45,086 bases of DNA from Sphingomonadaceae bacterium (GTDB lineage Bacteria; Pseudomonadota; Alphaproteobacteria; Sphingomonadales; Sphingomonadaceae). The notes beneath the pieces were generated by a model that searched no databases, was not told the DNA's origin, and saw only the letters and a program-made list of their open reading frames with translations. Where the stretch lies: NCBI GenBank assembly GCA_947477055.1, contig CANJSX010000003.1, forward strand, positions 1 through 45,086. Reading direction: 5' to 3'. This document shows positions 33,419 through 42,311 of the stretch, piece by piece. The position numbers were made by a program, and so were the translations under genes. How positions within the stretch are numbered: position 1 is the stretch's first letter; the number at the start of each line of letters is the position of its first letter.

Positions 33419-33454
33419 ACAAGGCATCTGAATTAGGGCCAAGGCCGCAGTTGC

Positions 33455-33608
33455 GATCCTCCCTGTTTTTGCGTCAGCACAAACGGGGAGGGGGACCACC
33501 GCCGGAGGCGGTGGTGGAGGGGTATCAACGCTAGCGCCGAAACCCCTCCGTCTAGCCCTTCGGGCCATCCACCTCCCCATTTGCGCTGACGCGAAAATAG
33601 GGAGGATC
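33455..33608. repeat. Palindromic repeat pair (BIME-like) in the 365-base gap before amtB
   Basis: Two 37-base arms at 33455-33491 and 33572-33608 are inverted copies of each other with four mismatches, all transitions. Each begins GATCCTCCCT read inward and holds GCGTCAGC. Between them a second hairpin CCACCGCC-GGA-GGCGGTGG (33496-33514) and ACCCCTCCGTC / GGAGGGGT-type sequences occur. The rest of the gap from 33419 to 33783 holds the amtB terminator and no gene. Confidence 0.75.
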
Positions 33609-33647
33609 TTGAACAGGTCGCTTTTCGCCCGCCATCCCCCAACAAAC

Positions 33648-33682
33648 AAAAAAGGGGCCCGAGCGGCTGGCTCGGGCCCTTT
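33648..33682 (-). terminator. Rho-independent terminator of glnK-amtB
   Basis: On the minus strand GGGCCCGAG pairs with CTCGGGCCC around a 7-base loop, followed by CTTTTTT (complement of 33653-33648). It is about 100 bases after the amtB stop. Confidence 0.88.
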
Positions 33683-33783
33683 GTAAGGTGGCGTTCGCAG
33701 GAGGAACGTGGGTTGGCGGACCGGGGGAGGAGGAGAGGAGGAGGATCCCCGGCCCGCCAAGCTTGTTATGGTGAGCGCGCGGC

Positions 33784-35211
33784 TCAGTAGTTGTAAGCGC
33801 GCTCGCCGTGTTCGCTGAGGTCGAGGCCTTCGCGCTCGGCATCCTCGGTGGGACGCAGGCCGAAGAGCTTGTCGACGATGTAGAAGAGGATGGCGGAACC
33901 GATACCCGACCAGAGCAGGGTCAGGGCAACAGCCTTGCACTGCGTCCAGACCTGGCCAGCCATGTCGTATTCGCCGGGCACTGCCGGGAACACGGTATAG
34001 TCGATCCAGCCCTGACCGCCGAGCGACGGCGCCGCGACAATACCGGTAGCGATGGCGCCGATGATGCCGCCGATGCAGTGGACCCCGAAGACGTCCAGTG
34101 TATCGTCATACTTCAGCTTGTTCTTCACCGTGCTGACGAAGAAGTAGCAGACCGGCGAGACGAACAGTCCAAGTGCGATCGAGGTGACCGGAGCCGCGAA
34201 GCCCGAGGCCGGAGTGATCGCCACCAGACCGGCGACGGCACCCGTGGCCGCACCTAGCATCGAAGGCTTGCCGTGCTGCAGCTGTTCCACGACGATCCAG
34301 CTCAGTGCTGCAGCAGCAGTCGCCACGAAGGTGTTGATGAAGGCCACTGCGGTTACGCCATTGGCTTCGAGGTTGGAGCCGGCGTTGAAGCCGAACCAGC
34401 CCACCCACAGCAGCGAGGCGCCGATCATGGTCATGGTCAGCGAGTGCGGCGGGGTAGCTTCCTTGCCGAAGCCGACGCGCTTGCCGATCATGATGCAGCC
34501 CACCAGGCCAGCGATACCGGCGTTGATGTGAACCACGGTGCCACCGGCGAAGTCGAGCGCGCCCTTGCCCCACAGATAGCCGTAGTCGGTCGGTGCATCG
34601 GGCAGGAAGTCAGGACCGGCCCAGTACCACACCATGTGTGCGATCGGGAAATAGACTGCGGTCAGCCACAGCACCATGAACAGCATCAGCGGCCAGAACT
34701 TCACGCGTTCGGCGAAGGCACCGACGATCAGCGCCGGCGTGATGCAGGCGAAGGTCATCTGGAAGATGACGAAGACATATTCGGGCAGATAGACGTTGTT
34801 CGAGAAGGTTGCCGCGTAAGTCCCGGCGTTGACACCCTTGAGGAACAGCTTGTCGAAGCCGCCGACGAATTCCGGGGCCATGCTGTTGGCCGTGGTGAAG
34901 GCCATGGTATAGCCCCAGCCGACCCAGACCAGCGCCGCGATCGAAACGATCATGAACACCTGCATCAGCACGCTGAGCATGTTCTTGGTGCGCACCAGGC
35001 CGCCGTAGAACAGCGCCAGTGCCGGTACACTCATCATCAGCACCAGGACCGAGGACATGAGCATCCAGCTCGTATCGCCCTTGTTCACCATGGTGGCCAT
35101 CTGCTCGACCGTCGGCGCCTTGATCGGGCCGGCGTCTTGAGCGAAAGCAGCGGTGGCAGTGAGGAGCGAAGCTCCCATCGCGCCAGCGCCGCAGATCATC
35201 TTGCGGATCAT
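33784..35211 (-). CDS. amtB: Ammonium transporter AmtB
   Basis: 475 residues. A signal peptide (GAMGASLLTATAAFAQDAG) is followed by 11 membrane segments. The pore marks are ALALFYGGLVRTKNMLSV, ALDFAGGTVVHINAGIAGLVG (first pore histidine), GWFGFNAGSN and DVFGVHCIGGIIGA (second pore histidine). It takes up ammonia and is blocked by GlnK at the cytoplasmic face. The ATG at 35211 with AGGAGGG upstream gives the cleaved signal sequence. 29 bases after glnK, in the usual order, and behind the sigma-54 promoter. Confidence 0.97.
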   Translation of the reverse strand: MIRKMICGAGAMGASLLTATAAFAQDAGPIKAPTVEQMATMVNKGDTSWMLMSSVLVLMMSVPALALFYGGLVRTKNMLSVLMQVFMIVSIAALVWVGWGYTMAFTTANSMAPEFVGGFDKLFLKGVNAGTYAATFSNNVYLPEYVFVIFQMTFACITPALIVGAFAERVKFWPLMLFMVLWLTAVYFPIAHMVWYWAGPDFLPDAPTDYGYLWGKGALDFAGGTVVHINAGIAGLVGCIMIGKRVGFGKEATPPHSLTMTMIGASLLWVGWFGFNAGSNLEANGVTAVAFINTFVATAAAALSWIVVEQLQHGKPSMLGAATGAVAGLVAITPASGFAAPVTSIALGLFVSPVCYFFVSTVKNKLKYDDTLDVFGVHCIGGIIGAIATGIVAAPSLGGQGWIDYTVFPAVPGEYDMAGQVWTQCKAVALTLLWSGIGSAILFYIVDKLFGLRPTEDAEREGLDLSEHGERAYNY

Positions 35212-35240
35212 GTTGGTTTCCCTCCTGTTGGCGGTCGCGA

Positions 35241-35591
<351 letters not shown>

Positions 35592-35629
35592 CTAGCCACA
35601 CCGGACCCATCGCCGGCTCGACCTACTTC

Positions 35630-35644
35630 GCAAGAGACGTGCCA
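35630..35644 (-). promoter_or_regulatory. Sigma-54 (RpoN) promoter of glnK-amtB
   Basis: On the minus strand: TGGCACG-TCTC-TTGC, an exact match to the sigma-54 consensus TGGCACG-N4-TTGC, with the GG and GC centred at -24/-12. It is 50 bases before the glnK ATG. It should be activated by phosphorylated NtrC under nitrogen limitation. Confidence 0.88.
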
Positions 35645-35700
35645 GAATCCGAAATGAAGGGGTTTACAGTCTGTTAGGATTTCAGGGGCGGCGAAGATCG

Positions 35701-35725
35701 GCCCATATGCGACCGATTCATGGGC
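35701..35725. repeat. Inverted repeat upstream of the sigma-54 promoter
   Basis: GCCCAT (35701-35706) and ATGGGC (35720-35725) with 13 bases between; a further ATGGGC lies at 35739-35744, just inside the next gene. The distance from the promoter (57 bases and more) suits an activator site, but the sequence does not match the NtrC consensus I know. Confidence 0.3.
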
Positions 35726-35731
35726 AGTTGC

Positions 35732-36469
35732 CTAAATTATGGGCAGAGTCAGTCGAGCCAGAACCGGCAAATGATCCGATGCTCTAGCGGCGAGCGCGCT
35801 GTGATGGACGCCGGTATGTTCGACCGTCCACTCATGCGTCGCCGCGATCCGGTCGAGTCCCGCCAAGGGTCGGCGCGAGGGAAAGCTGCGCCCCGGGGCG
35901 AGCACTTGCCAGCCATCGGTGAAGGCGCGCAGCGAGCCACCAATGCGGGCCCATTCGTTGAAGTCACCCATGGCGACGGTGGGGCAAGGACCGTCGCACG
36001 CGGCCAGATGCCGCAGGATCGCCTCGATCTGGTGCCGGCGCCGGAGCCCCGACAGGTCGAGATGCATGCCGACGACCCGCAGCCGCTGGCCGGCCAGCAA
36101 CAGGTCGGCCCGGATCGCGCCGCGCGGCTCCAGCGTCGGCAGCGGGACCGGCGCAGCGTCGATGATCTCGATGCCTCGGCGCACCAGCAGCACGTTGCCG
36201 TGCCAGCCAAGGCTGCTGCGGTGCGATGTCAGCGGTACGGGGCGATAGGGCGTATGCTCGTCGATCGCGGCGCGCGGCAACACGCTGGCGCGTGTCCCAA
36301 AGCGCCGGTCGGTCTCCTGCAACGCCACCACATCCGCGTCGATTTCGCGCAGCACCGCGAGGATCCGGTCGGGATCGCGCCGCCGGTCCAGTCCCACCGC
36401 CTTGTGGATATTGTAGCTGGCAAAGGTCAGCCGCACGGGTTGGCCATCACTCCCCGGCCGAAGCGGCAT
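35732..36469 (-). CDS. Endonuclease/exonuclease/phosphatase (EEP) family protein
   Basis: 245 residues. The EEP fold residues are visible: the opening LTFASYNIHKAVG (Asn), VVALQETDRRFG (metal Glu), GMHLDLSGLRRRHQ, VAMGDFNEWARIG (Asp-Asn) and the final ASDHLPVLARLTL (Asp-His). The family covers DNA repair nucleases, phospholipases and inositol phosphatases; the RRRHQIEAIL segment is common in bacterial paralogs with unknown substrate. The ATG at 36469 overlaps the preceding gene by 23 bases. Its 3' end reaches into the glnK control region. Confidence 0.85.
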   Translation of the reverse strand: MPLRPGSDGQPVRLTFASYNIHKAVGLDRRRDPDRILAVLREIDADVVALQETDRRFGTRASVLPRAAIDEHTPYRPVPLTSHRSSLGWHGNVLLVRRGIEIIDAAPVPLPTLEPRGAIRADLLLAGQRLRVVGMHLDLSGLRRRHQIEAILRHLAACDGPCPTVAMGDFNEWARIGGSLRAFTDGWQVLAPGRSFPSRRPLAGLDRIAATHEWTVEHTGVHHSALAARASDHLPVLARLTLPII

Positions 36470-37034
36470 CGCCGACGATGCAGCGATCGGTCGGGCGCGT
36501 CGGCAGCCCGTCGATGCTCTGGGTCCGCGCGCTGTATTTGGCCGCCCATTCCTCTGGGACCTGCTGGGCGTGATATTTGACCAGTGTGGCCCTTTCCTGC
36601 TCCAGCCGCATTACCGGCACGGCCCAGCCGCAGCTGGTCTGGACGCTCTCGACGGTCATGTCGAAGATCTGGCGCGTGCCGGGAAGCAGGGTGAAATGCG
36701 CGGCAAGCCCATCCCACTCGCGATCGGCAGGGAGCACCGGGCGGGCATGGCCGTAGAGCCGCAGGATCAGCGGCGGCTGGTCGAAATTGCACATCATCAC
36801 GGTGATTCGGCCTTGATCGGTCTGGGCAGCGAGCAGATGGGCATTGGTCTCATTTCCCGAGCCACCAAGGTCGAGCCAGGCAACCCGCGTGGGTGAGAGC
36901 ACGCGGAAAGCGTCGTAGCCCTTGGGCGAGAGATTGATGCGCCCTTCCGCCGCCGCGGTGGCGACAAAGCACACGCTCTGGCGCGAGATCAGCGCAATGT
37001 GATCCTCGCGCAGATGGTCGGTGAATTCGGACAT
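36447..37034 (-). CDS. Pyridoxamine 5'-phosphate oxidase-like (split-barrel FMN) protein
   Basis: 195 residues. Start MSEFTDHLREDHIALISRQSV followed by CFVATAAAEGRINLSPKGYD, RVAWLDLGGSGNETNAH and ITVMMCNFDQPPLILRLYGHA. This is the pyridoxamine 5'-phosphate oxidase family of putative FMN- or F420-like binders, not the true PdxH. The last part (SCGWAVPVMRLEQERATLVKY) has one cysteine. The ATG at 37034 is the only good start though its ribosome site is poor. It overlaps the EEP gene. Divergent from the MFS gene. Confidence 0.85.
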   Translation of the reverse strand: MSEFTDHLREDHIALISRQSVCFVATAAAEGRINLSPKGYDAFRVLSPTRVAWLDLGGSGNETNAHLLAAQTDQGRITVMMCNFDQPPLILRLYGHARPVLPADREWDGLAAHFTLLPGTRQIFDMTVESVQTSCGWAVPVMRLEQERATLVKYHAQQVPEEWAAKYSARTQSIDGLPTRPTDRCIVGDAASAGE

Positions 37035-37108
37035 GGCGGCAGGCTAGCCGAGCGCTGCGAACTTGGATAGACCCTGCCCCGGACGCCAGGTCCGCACGGG
37101 GAGAATTC

Positions 37109-38359
37109 ATGGCAGAGGCACCAACGGGCAAGTCCGAAACCTCGCCAAACGTCGTGCTCGCCATGCTGCTGCTGGTCTACACCTTCAACTTCCTTGACCG
37201 GCAGATCCTCGCCATCGTCGCCCAGCCGGTGAAGGCCGAGCTGGGGATCAGCGATACGGCGATGGGCCTGCTCGGCGGGCTGGCCTTCGCCCTGCTCTAT
37301 GCGACGATGGCCATTCCGATCGGCCTGATTGCGGACCGCAAGGGACGGGCCAAGGTGATCACCATCAGCCTCGCCGCCTGGAGCTTTTTCACCGCGCTGT
37401 GCGGTCTGGCCAGCGGGTTCTGGCAGCTGGCGCTGTGCCGGCTGGGGGTGGGGATCGGCGAGGCCGGCGGCGTCGCGCCGTCCTACGCCATCGTCGCCGA
37501 ACGCTTTCCGCCCGAACAGCGCGCGCGGGCGCTGTCGGTCTATTCGCTGGGGGCGCCGCTGGGCGTTGGCGCGGGCGCGCTGTTCGGGGCGATGATCGCC
37601 TCGGCGGTGAACTGGCGCGCGGCCTTCATCGTGCTGGGACTGGCCGGATTGCTGGCGGCCTACCCCTTCGCGCGGCTGGTGCGAGACCGGCCGATTCCGC
37701 AGCTGACCGAACACCCGCCGGTCGGTGCCGTGTTCAAACGGCTCGCGGGCCAGCCGGCCTTCTGGTTCCTCTCGTTCGGAGCAAGCATGGGCTCGCTCTG
37801 CGCCTATGGCCTGGCCTTCTGGGTGCCGACGCTGCTCCAGCGCAGTTACGGGCTGAGCCTGATCGGTGCCGGGCAGTTTGTCGGCGCGCTGCAGGTTCTG
37901 GCCGGGGTCGCCGGGATGCTCGCCGGCGGGGTGCTGGCCGATCGCATCGGCAAGGGTGATCGCGCCGGCTATGCCAGGGTGCCTGCGATTGCCTATCTTC
38001 TTTGCTTCCCCAGCCTGCTGCTCGCCTTCATGATGCGCGATGCGACGATGCTGTTCGTGCTGCTGCTGCTGCCCTCGGGGCTGATCTATGTCTGGCTCGG
38101 CCCGGTCACCACCGCGATCCAGCACCTTGTTCCGGCGCAGGAGCGCGCGACGGCCTCGGCCTGCTTCCTGCTGGTCAACAACGGCCTCGGGCTTGGTCTC
38201 GGCTCGCTGGTGATCGGCAAGGCCAGCGATTTGCTCGCGCCGACTTATGGCGCGGATTCACTGCGCTATGGCTGCATGATCGCGACCGGAACCTACCTGC
38301 TCGCCGGAGCTTCGATGCTGCTGGCGGCCCCGCGCCTGCGCAAGGCGTGGATCGCCTGA
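37109..38359 (+). CDS. Major facilitator superfamily transporter, spinster-like
   Basis: 416 residues with 12 hydrophobic segments. LLLVYTFNFLDRQILAIVAQ is the classical opening of the spinster/hexuronate-like group common in sphingomonads; IADRKGRAKVITISLAAWSF holds the loop 2-3 motif; GVGIGEAGGVAPSYAIVAER and SLGAPLGVGAGALFG complete the first half. Substrate unknown. GGGGAGA lies before the ATG. It abuts prfC tail-to-tail with no gap. Confidence 0.9.
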   Translation: MAEAPTGKSETSPNVVLAMLLLVYTFNFLDRQILAIVAQPVKAELGISDTAMGLLGGLAFALLYATMAIPIGLIADRKGRAKVITISLAAWSFFTALCGLASGFWQLALCRLGVGIGEAGGVAPSYAIVAERFPPEQRARALSVYSLGAPLGVGAGALFGAMIASAVNWRAAFIVLGLAGLLAAYPFARLVRDRPIPQLTEHPPVGAVFKRLAGQPAFWFLSFGASMGSLCAYGLAFWVPTLLQRSYGLSLIGAGQFVGALQVLAGVAGMLAGGVLADRIGKGDRAGYARVPAIAYLLCFPSLLLAFMMRDATMLFVLLLLPSGLIYVWLGPVTTAIQHLVPAQERATASACFLLVNNGLGLGLGSLVIGKASDLLAPTYGADSLRYGCMIATGTYLLAGASMLLAAPRLRKAWIA

Positions 38360-39895
38360 TCAGCGCTCCTTGGTCGCGCTGAAGGCCAGTTCGGGGTTCC
38401 GCTCCTGCTGGTAGCCGACGTCCCAGGCCGAGCGCGCCATGAACACCGGATCGCCGTCACGGTCCTTGGCGAGGTTCGACTTGTTGATGTCGGCAAAGCC
38501 GCGCAGCGCCGTCTCGCTGCCCTTGAGCCAGCGTGCAGTGTCGAAGGGTGAGGCCTCCAGCCCCGCCTCGACCTTGTATTCCGCCTCGAGCCGGCTGATC
38601 AGCACTTCGAGCTGCAACTGGCCGACCACGCCGACGATCCACTGCCCACCGATCTCGGGATAGAACACCTGGATCACGCCCTCTTCGGAGAGGTCATCCA
38701 GCGCCTTCCGCAACTGCTTGGTCTTGGTCGGATCCTTCAGTGCGACGCGGCGCAGGATTTCCGGGGCGAAGTTGGGCAAGCCGGTGAAGCGGACCTTGTT
38801 GGTCTCCGAGAGCGTATCGCCCACCCGCAGCGTGCCGTGGTTGGGAATGCCGATGATGTCACCCGGCTCGGCGCTGTCGGCGATCTCGCGGTCCTGCGCG
38901 AAAAACAGGATCGGTGAGTGGATCGCGATCGGCTTGCCCGATCCCGATGGCGTCAGCTTCATCCCGCGCTTGAAGGTGCCCGAGACCAGCCGCATGAAGG
39001 CGATCCGGTCGCGGTGTTGCGGGTCCATATTGGCCTGGACCTTGAAGATGAAGCCGGTCACTTCCTTGTCCCCGGGCGAAATCTCGCCCTGGTCGCTCGG
39101 CTGCGGGCGCGGCGGCGGGGCATAATTGGCGATCGCGTCGATCAGCTCGGCCACGCCAAAATTCTTGAGCGCCGATCCGAAATAGACCGGGGTCAGGTCG
39201 CCGTGGCGGTAAGCGGCAATGTCGAACTGGGGATAGCCGCCGCGTGCCAGTTCCACCTCGTCGGCGATATCGGCGGGCAGCTCGGCGGCCTCGCGCAGCC
39301 CGAGAAATTCGCGGCTGTCGCCTTCGGGCCGGCTGATCTGGCCCGTGGCGAAATCGAGCACGCCCCGGAACAGCCCGCCCATCCCCACCGGCCAGCTCAT
39401 CGGGCAGACGTCGAGCGCCAGCGCATCAGCGACCTCATCCATCAGATCGAAGGGCGAGCGGCCTTCGCGGTCGACCTTGTTGATGAAGGTGATGATCGGG
39501 ACCGAACGCAACCGGCAGACCTCGAACAGCTTGCGGGTCTGCGGCTCGATGCCCTTGGCCGCATCGATCACCATGATCGCGGAGTCGACCGCTGTCAGCG
39601 TGCGGTAGGTATCCTCGGAAAAGTCCTCGTGGCCCGGCGTATCGAGCAGGTTGAAGGTGATCACGCTGCCGTCGGCGCCGGTCCGCTCGAAGGTCATCAC
39701 ACTGGAGGTGACCGAGATGCCGCGCTGCTGCTCGATCTTCATCCAGTCCGACCGCGCCCGCCGCGCCTGCCCGCGCGCCTTGACCTCACCGGCCAGATGG
39801 ATCGCACCACCGTGCAGCAGCAGCTTCTCGGTCAGCGTCGTCTTGCCTGCATCGGGGTGCGAGATGATGGCAAAGGTGCGGCGGTTGGACGCCAT
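38360..39895 (-). CDS. prfC: Peptide chain release factor 3
   Basis: About 511 residues. A translational GTPase that ejects RF1/RF2 from the ribosome. G1 is IISHPDAGKTTLTEKLLL, switch II is LLDTPGHEDFSEDTYRTL, G4 is FINKVDREGRSP, and the RF3-type LKDPTKTKQLRKALDDLSEE is present. Two starts are possible: GTG at 39910, which overlaps the pheT stop (GTGA), and ATG at 39895, which gives the usual length (MASNRRTFAIISHP). I list the ATG; coupling to pheT speaks for the GTG. It is the last gene of the pheS-pheT-prfC run. Confidence 0.95.
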   Translation of the reverse strand: MASNRRTFAIISHPDAGKTTLTEKLLLHGGAIHLAGEVKARGQARRARSDWMKIEQQRGISVTSSVMTFERTGADGSVITFNLLDTPGHEDFSEDTYRTLTAVDSAIMVIDAAKGIEPQTRKLFEVCRLRSVPIITFINKVDREGRSPFDLMDEVADALALDVCPMSWPVGMGGLFRGVLDFATGQISRPEGDSREFLGLREAAELPADIADEVELARGGYPQFDIAAYRHGDLTPVYFGSALKNFGVAELIDAIANYAPPPRPQPSDQGEISPGDKEVTGFIFKVQANMDPQHRDRIAFMRLVSGTFKRGMKLTPSGSGKPIAIHSPILFFAQDREIADSAEPGDIIGIPNHGTLRVGDTLSETNKVRFTGLPNFAPEILRRVALKDPTKTKQLRKALDDLSEEGVIQVFYPEIGGQWIVGVVGQLQLEVLISRLEAEYKVEAGLEASPFDTARWLKGSETALRGFADINKSNLAKDRDGDPVFMARSAWDVGYQQERNPELAFSATKER

Positions 39896-39906
39896 GCTGA
39901 TTTTGT

Positions 39907-42300
39907 TCACCCGCGCAACACCGCGCCAAGCTTCGCTGCGGCGGCGGTAATCCGCTCGGCGATGGCCTTGAGCTCAGCCTCGTCGTAGCTCTTCTCGCCC
40001 GGCTGGAGCGTCACTTCCACCGCCAGTGACTTTTGCCCATCGGGCACGCCCTGTCCGCGGAAGTCGTCGAACAGGCGGACGGAGACGATGTTCGCCTTGT
40101 CGGCTCCGCGCACCGCACGGGCGAGATCGCCCGCCGGGGTTGCCACCGGCACCAGGAAGGCAAAATCGCGCGTCACGGCCTGTAGCGGCGGCGGAGCGTA
40201 GCTCACGCGGGCGAAACCAGCCGCGCGCTTCTTCGCCGGGATGGCATCGAGGAACAGCTCGACCGCCGCGACTGGCACATCGATATCGAAGGCCTTGAGC
40301 GTGGAGGGATGGAGCATGCCGAAGCGCGCCAGCACGGTTTTCGGCCCGAGCCGCAGCGTGGCCGACTGCCCGGGGTGGAACTGGCTACCCGCCTCAGCCA
40401 TCACCATCAGATTGTCGACCGGCGCGCCAGCCTCGGCCAGCAGTGCGAGGGCCTCGGCCTTGGCGTCGAAGGCATCGAACTCCGCCGTCTTGCCATTGGA
40501 CCAGCCGCGCGAGGTCTTTTCGCCTGCCAGCACAACGCCCAGCGAGAGCCGTTCGTCAGAGCGTCCCGCTTCACCACGCAGGTAGCGGCGGCCGATTTCA
40601 AACAGCCTGAGGCCGGACGCACCGCGATCGAGATTGCGGCGCGTAGCCGCCAGCAACCCCGGCAACAACGAGGGGCGCATCGCCATCATGTCCTCGCTGA
40701 TCGGATTTTCCAGCAGCCACAGCCCTCCATTACCGTCGGCGAAGTGATCGGCCTCGCCCTCGGGCAGGAACGACCAGGTGATCGCCTCGTTGAGCCCGCG
40801 CGCGGCAGCAGCGCGGCGCAGGCGGCGCTCGAGGCGCTGTACCGGCGTCGCGGTCGGTTTGGCGACGCCATCTGCGCGGGGTAGCGGAGTGCTAGCCACT
40901 GCATCGAGCCCGTGAATCCGCACCACTTCCTCGACGATGTCGGGCCAGCTGTCGATGTCGGGCCGCCAACCGGGGACGGTGACGGTCCAGTCTGCGCCGA
41001 CTGTGAAGCCGAGTGCGGCAAGGATGCGCTTCTGCTCGACTTCGGGAATGTCCTCGCCGCCCAGCTGTGCGGCCCGCGCCGGATCGTAGGCCACGGTCTT
41101 CAGCGCTGCCGGCGGCGTTCCCGCCCGCACCGCTTCGCTCGCTTCGCCGCCGCAGGTCTCGATGATCAGCGTGGTGAGGATCTCCAGCCCGGCATCGAGG
41201 AAACCGGGATCGACCCCGCGTTCGAAGCGACTGCGCGCGTCCGAGGTCAGGTTCAGCTTGCGGCCGGTTTCGGCGATGCGCAGCGGATCGAAATAGGCGA
41301 TCTCGAGCAGCACATCGGTGGTTGCTTCCGAACAGCCAGAATGCTCGCCGCCCATGATTCCGGCGATGTCGTGCACCCCGGCCTCGTCGGCGATCACGGT
41401 CATCCCGGCGTCGAGGGCGTATTCCTTGCCGTTGAGCGCGACGCAGGTTTCGCCCTCCCGCGCACGCCGGGCGGTAACCCCGCGGCTCAGCTGCGCGAGA
41501 TCATAGGCATGGGCCGGGCGGCCATAGGCGAGCATCACGAAGTTGGTCAGGTCGACCAGCGCCGAAATCGGGCGCTGGCCCGCGCTTTTGAGCCGGTCCT
41601 GGATCCATTGGGGGCTGGAGCCGTTCTTCACGCCGCGAACGATGCGGCCGTAGAAGGCCGGGCAGCCCTCGGGATCGTCAGTGCGGATCTCGCGCGGGCA
41701 GGGGAAGGACCCCGGCACTGCCTGCGCGGCAATCGGCTTGAGTTTGCCCAGCCCCGCCGCCGCCAGATCGCGGGCGATACCGTGGACGCCCATGCAGTCC
41801 GGCCGGTTGGGCGTGATCGCAATGTCGAACACCGGGTCGGCGCCGCGATACTCGGCAAAGGGCATGCCGACCGGCGCATCGGCTGGCAGCTCGATGATGC
41901 CTTCGTGATCGTCGCTCAGTTCGAGCTCGCGGCTGGAGCACATCATGCCGTTGGATTCGACGCCCCGGATCGCCGATTTGCGCAGTTCCATGCCGTTTGA
42001 CGGAACCAGTGCGCCGGGCAGCCCGAGCACGCCGACGAGGCCGGCGCGCGCATTCGGGGCGCCGCAGACGACCTGCAGCGGGTTGCCATCCCCGGTATCG
42101 ACGGTCAGCACCTGCAGCTTGTCGGCCTGCGGATGCTTCTCGGCGGTGAGCACGCGCGCGATGCGGAAGCCGGCGAGCTTGGCCGCAGGATCCTCGACGC
42201 TTTCGACCTCGAGGCCGATGGCGTTGAGCGTGGCCGCGACCTGATCGGCGGTGGCTTCGGTTTCAAGGTGATCCTTGAGCCAGGTGAGCGAGAACTTCAT
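39907..42300 (-). CDS. pheT: Phenylalanyl-tRNA synthetase beta subunit
   Basis: 797 residues. N-terminal MKFSLTWLKDHLETEATADQ, a tRNA-binding OB domain (ARVLTAEKHPQADKLQVLTV, VVCGAPNARAG), editing domain B3/B4 (VDLTNFVMLAYGRPAHAYDL), B5 and a C-terminal ferredoxin-fold anticodon-binding domain (AVTRDFAFLVP, EVTLQPGEKSYDEAELKAIA). The ATG at 42300 has AAGGGGG. The open frame continues upstream to 42723 antisense-free but inside pheS; that is only a shadow. 11 bases after pheS. Confidence 0.97.
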   Translation of the reverse strand: MKFSLTWLKDHLETEATADQVAATLNAIGLEVESVEDPAAKLAGFRIARVLTAEKHPQADKLQVLTVDTGDGNPLQVVCGAPNARAGLVGVLGLPGALVPSNGMELRKSAIRGVESNGMMCSSRELELSDDHEGIIELPADAPVGMPFAEYRGADPVFDIAITPNRPDCMGVHGIARDLAAAGLGKLKPIAAQAVPGSFPCPREIRTDDPEGCPAFYGRIVRGVKNGSSPQWIQDRLKSAGQRPISALVDLTNFVMLAYGRPAHAYDLAQLSRGVTARRAREGETCVALNGKEYALDAGMTVIADEAGVHDIAGIMGGEHSGCSEATTDVLLEIAYFDPLRIAETGRKLNLTSDARSRFERGVDPGFLDAGLEILTTLIIETCGGEASEAVRAGTPPAALKTVAYDPARAAQLGGEDIPEVEQKRILAALGFTVGADWTVTVPGWRPDIDSWPDIVEEVVRIHGLDAVASTPLPRADGVAKPTATPVQRLERRLRRAAAARGLNEAITWSFLPEGEADHFADGNGGLWLLENPISEDMMAMRPSLLPGLLAATRRNLDRGASGLRLFEIGRRYLRGEAGRSDERLSLGVVLAGEKTSRGWSNGKTAEFDAFDAKAEALALLAEAGAPVDNLMVMAEAGSQFHPGQSATLRLGPKTVLARFGMLHPSTLKAFDIDVPVAAVELFLDAIPAKKRAAGFARVSYAPPPLQAVTRDFAFLVPVATPAGDLARAVRGADKANIVSVRLFDDFRGQGVPDGQKSLAVEVTLQPGEKSYDEAELKAIAERITAAAAKLGAVLRG

Positions 42301-42311
42301 GTGCCGCCCCC

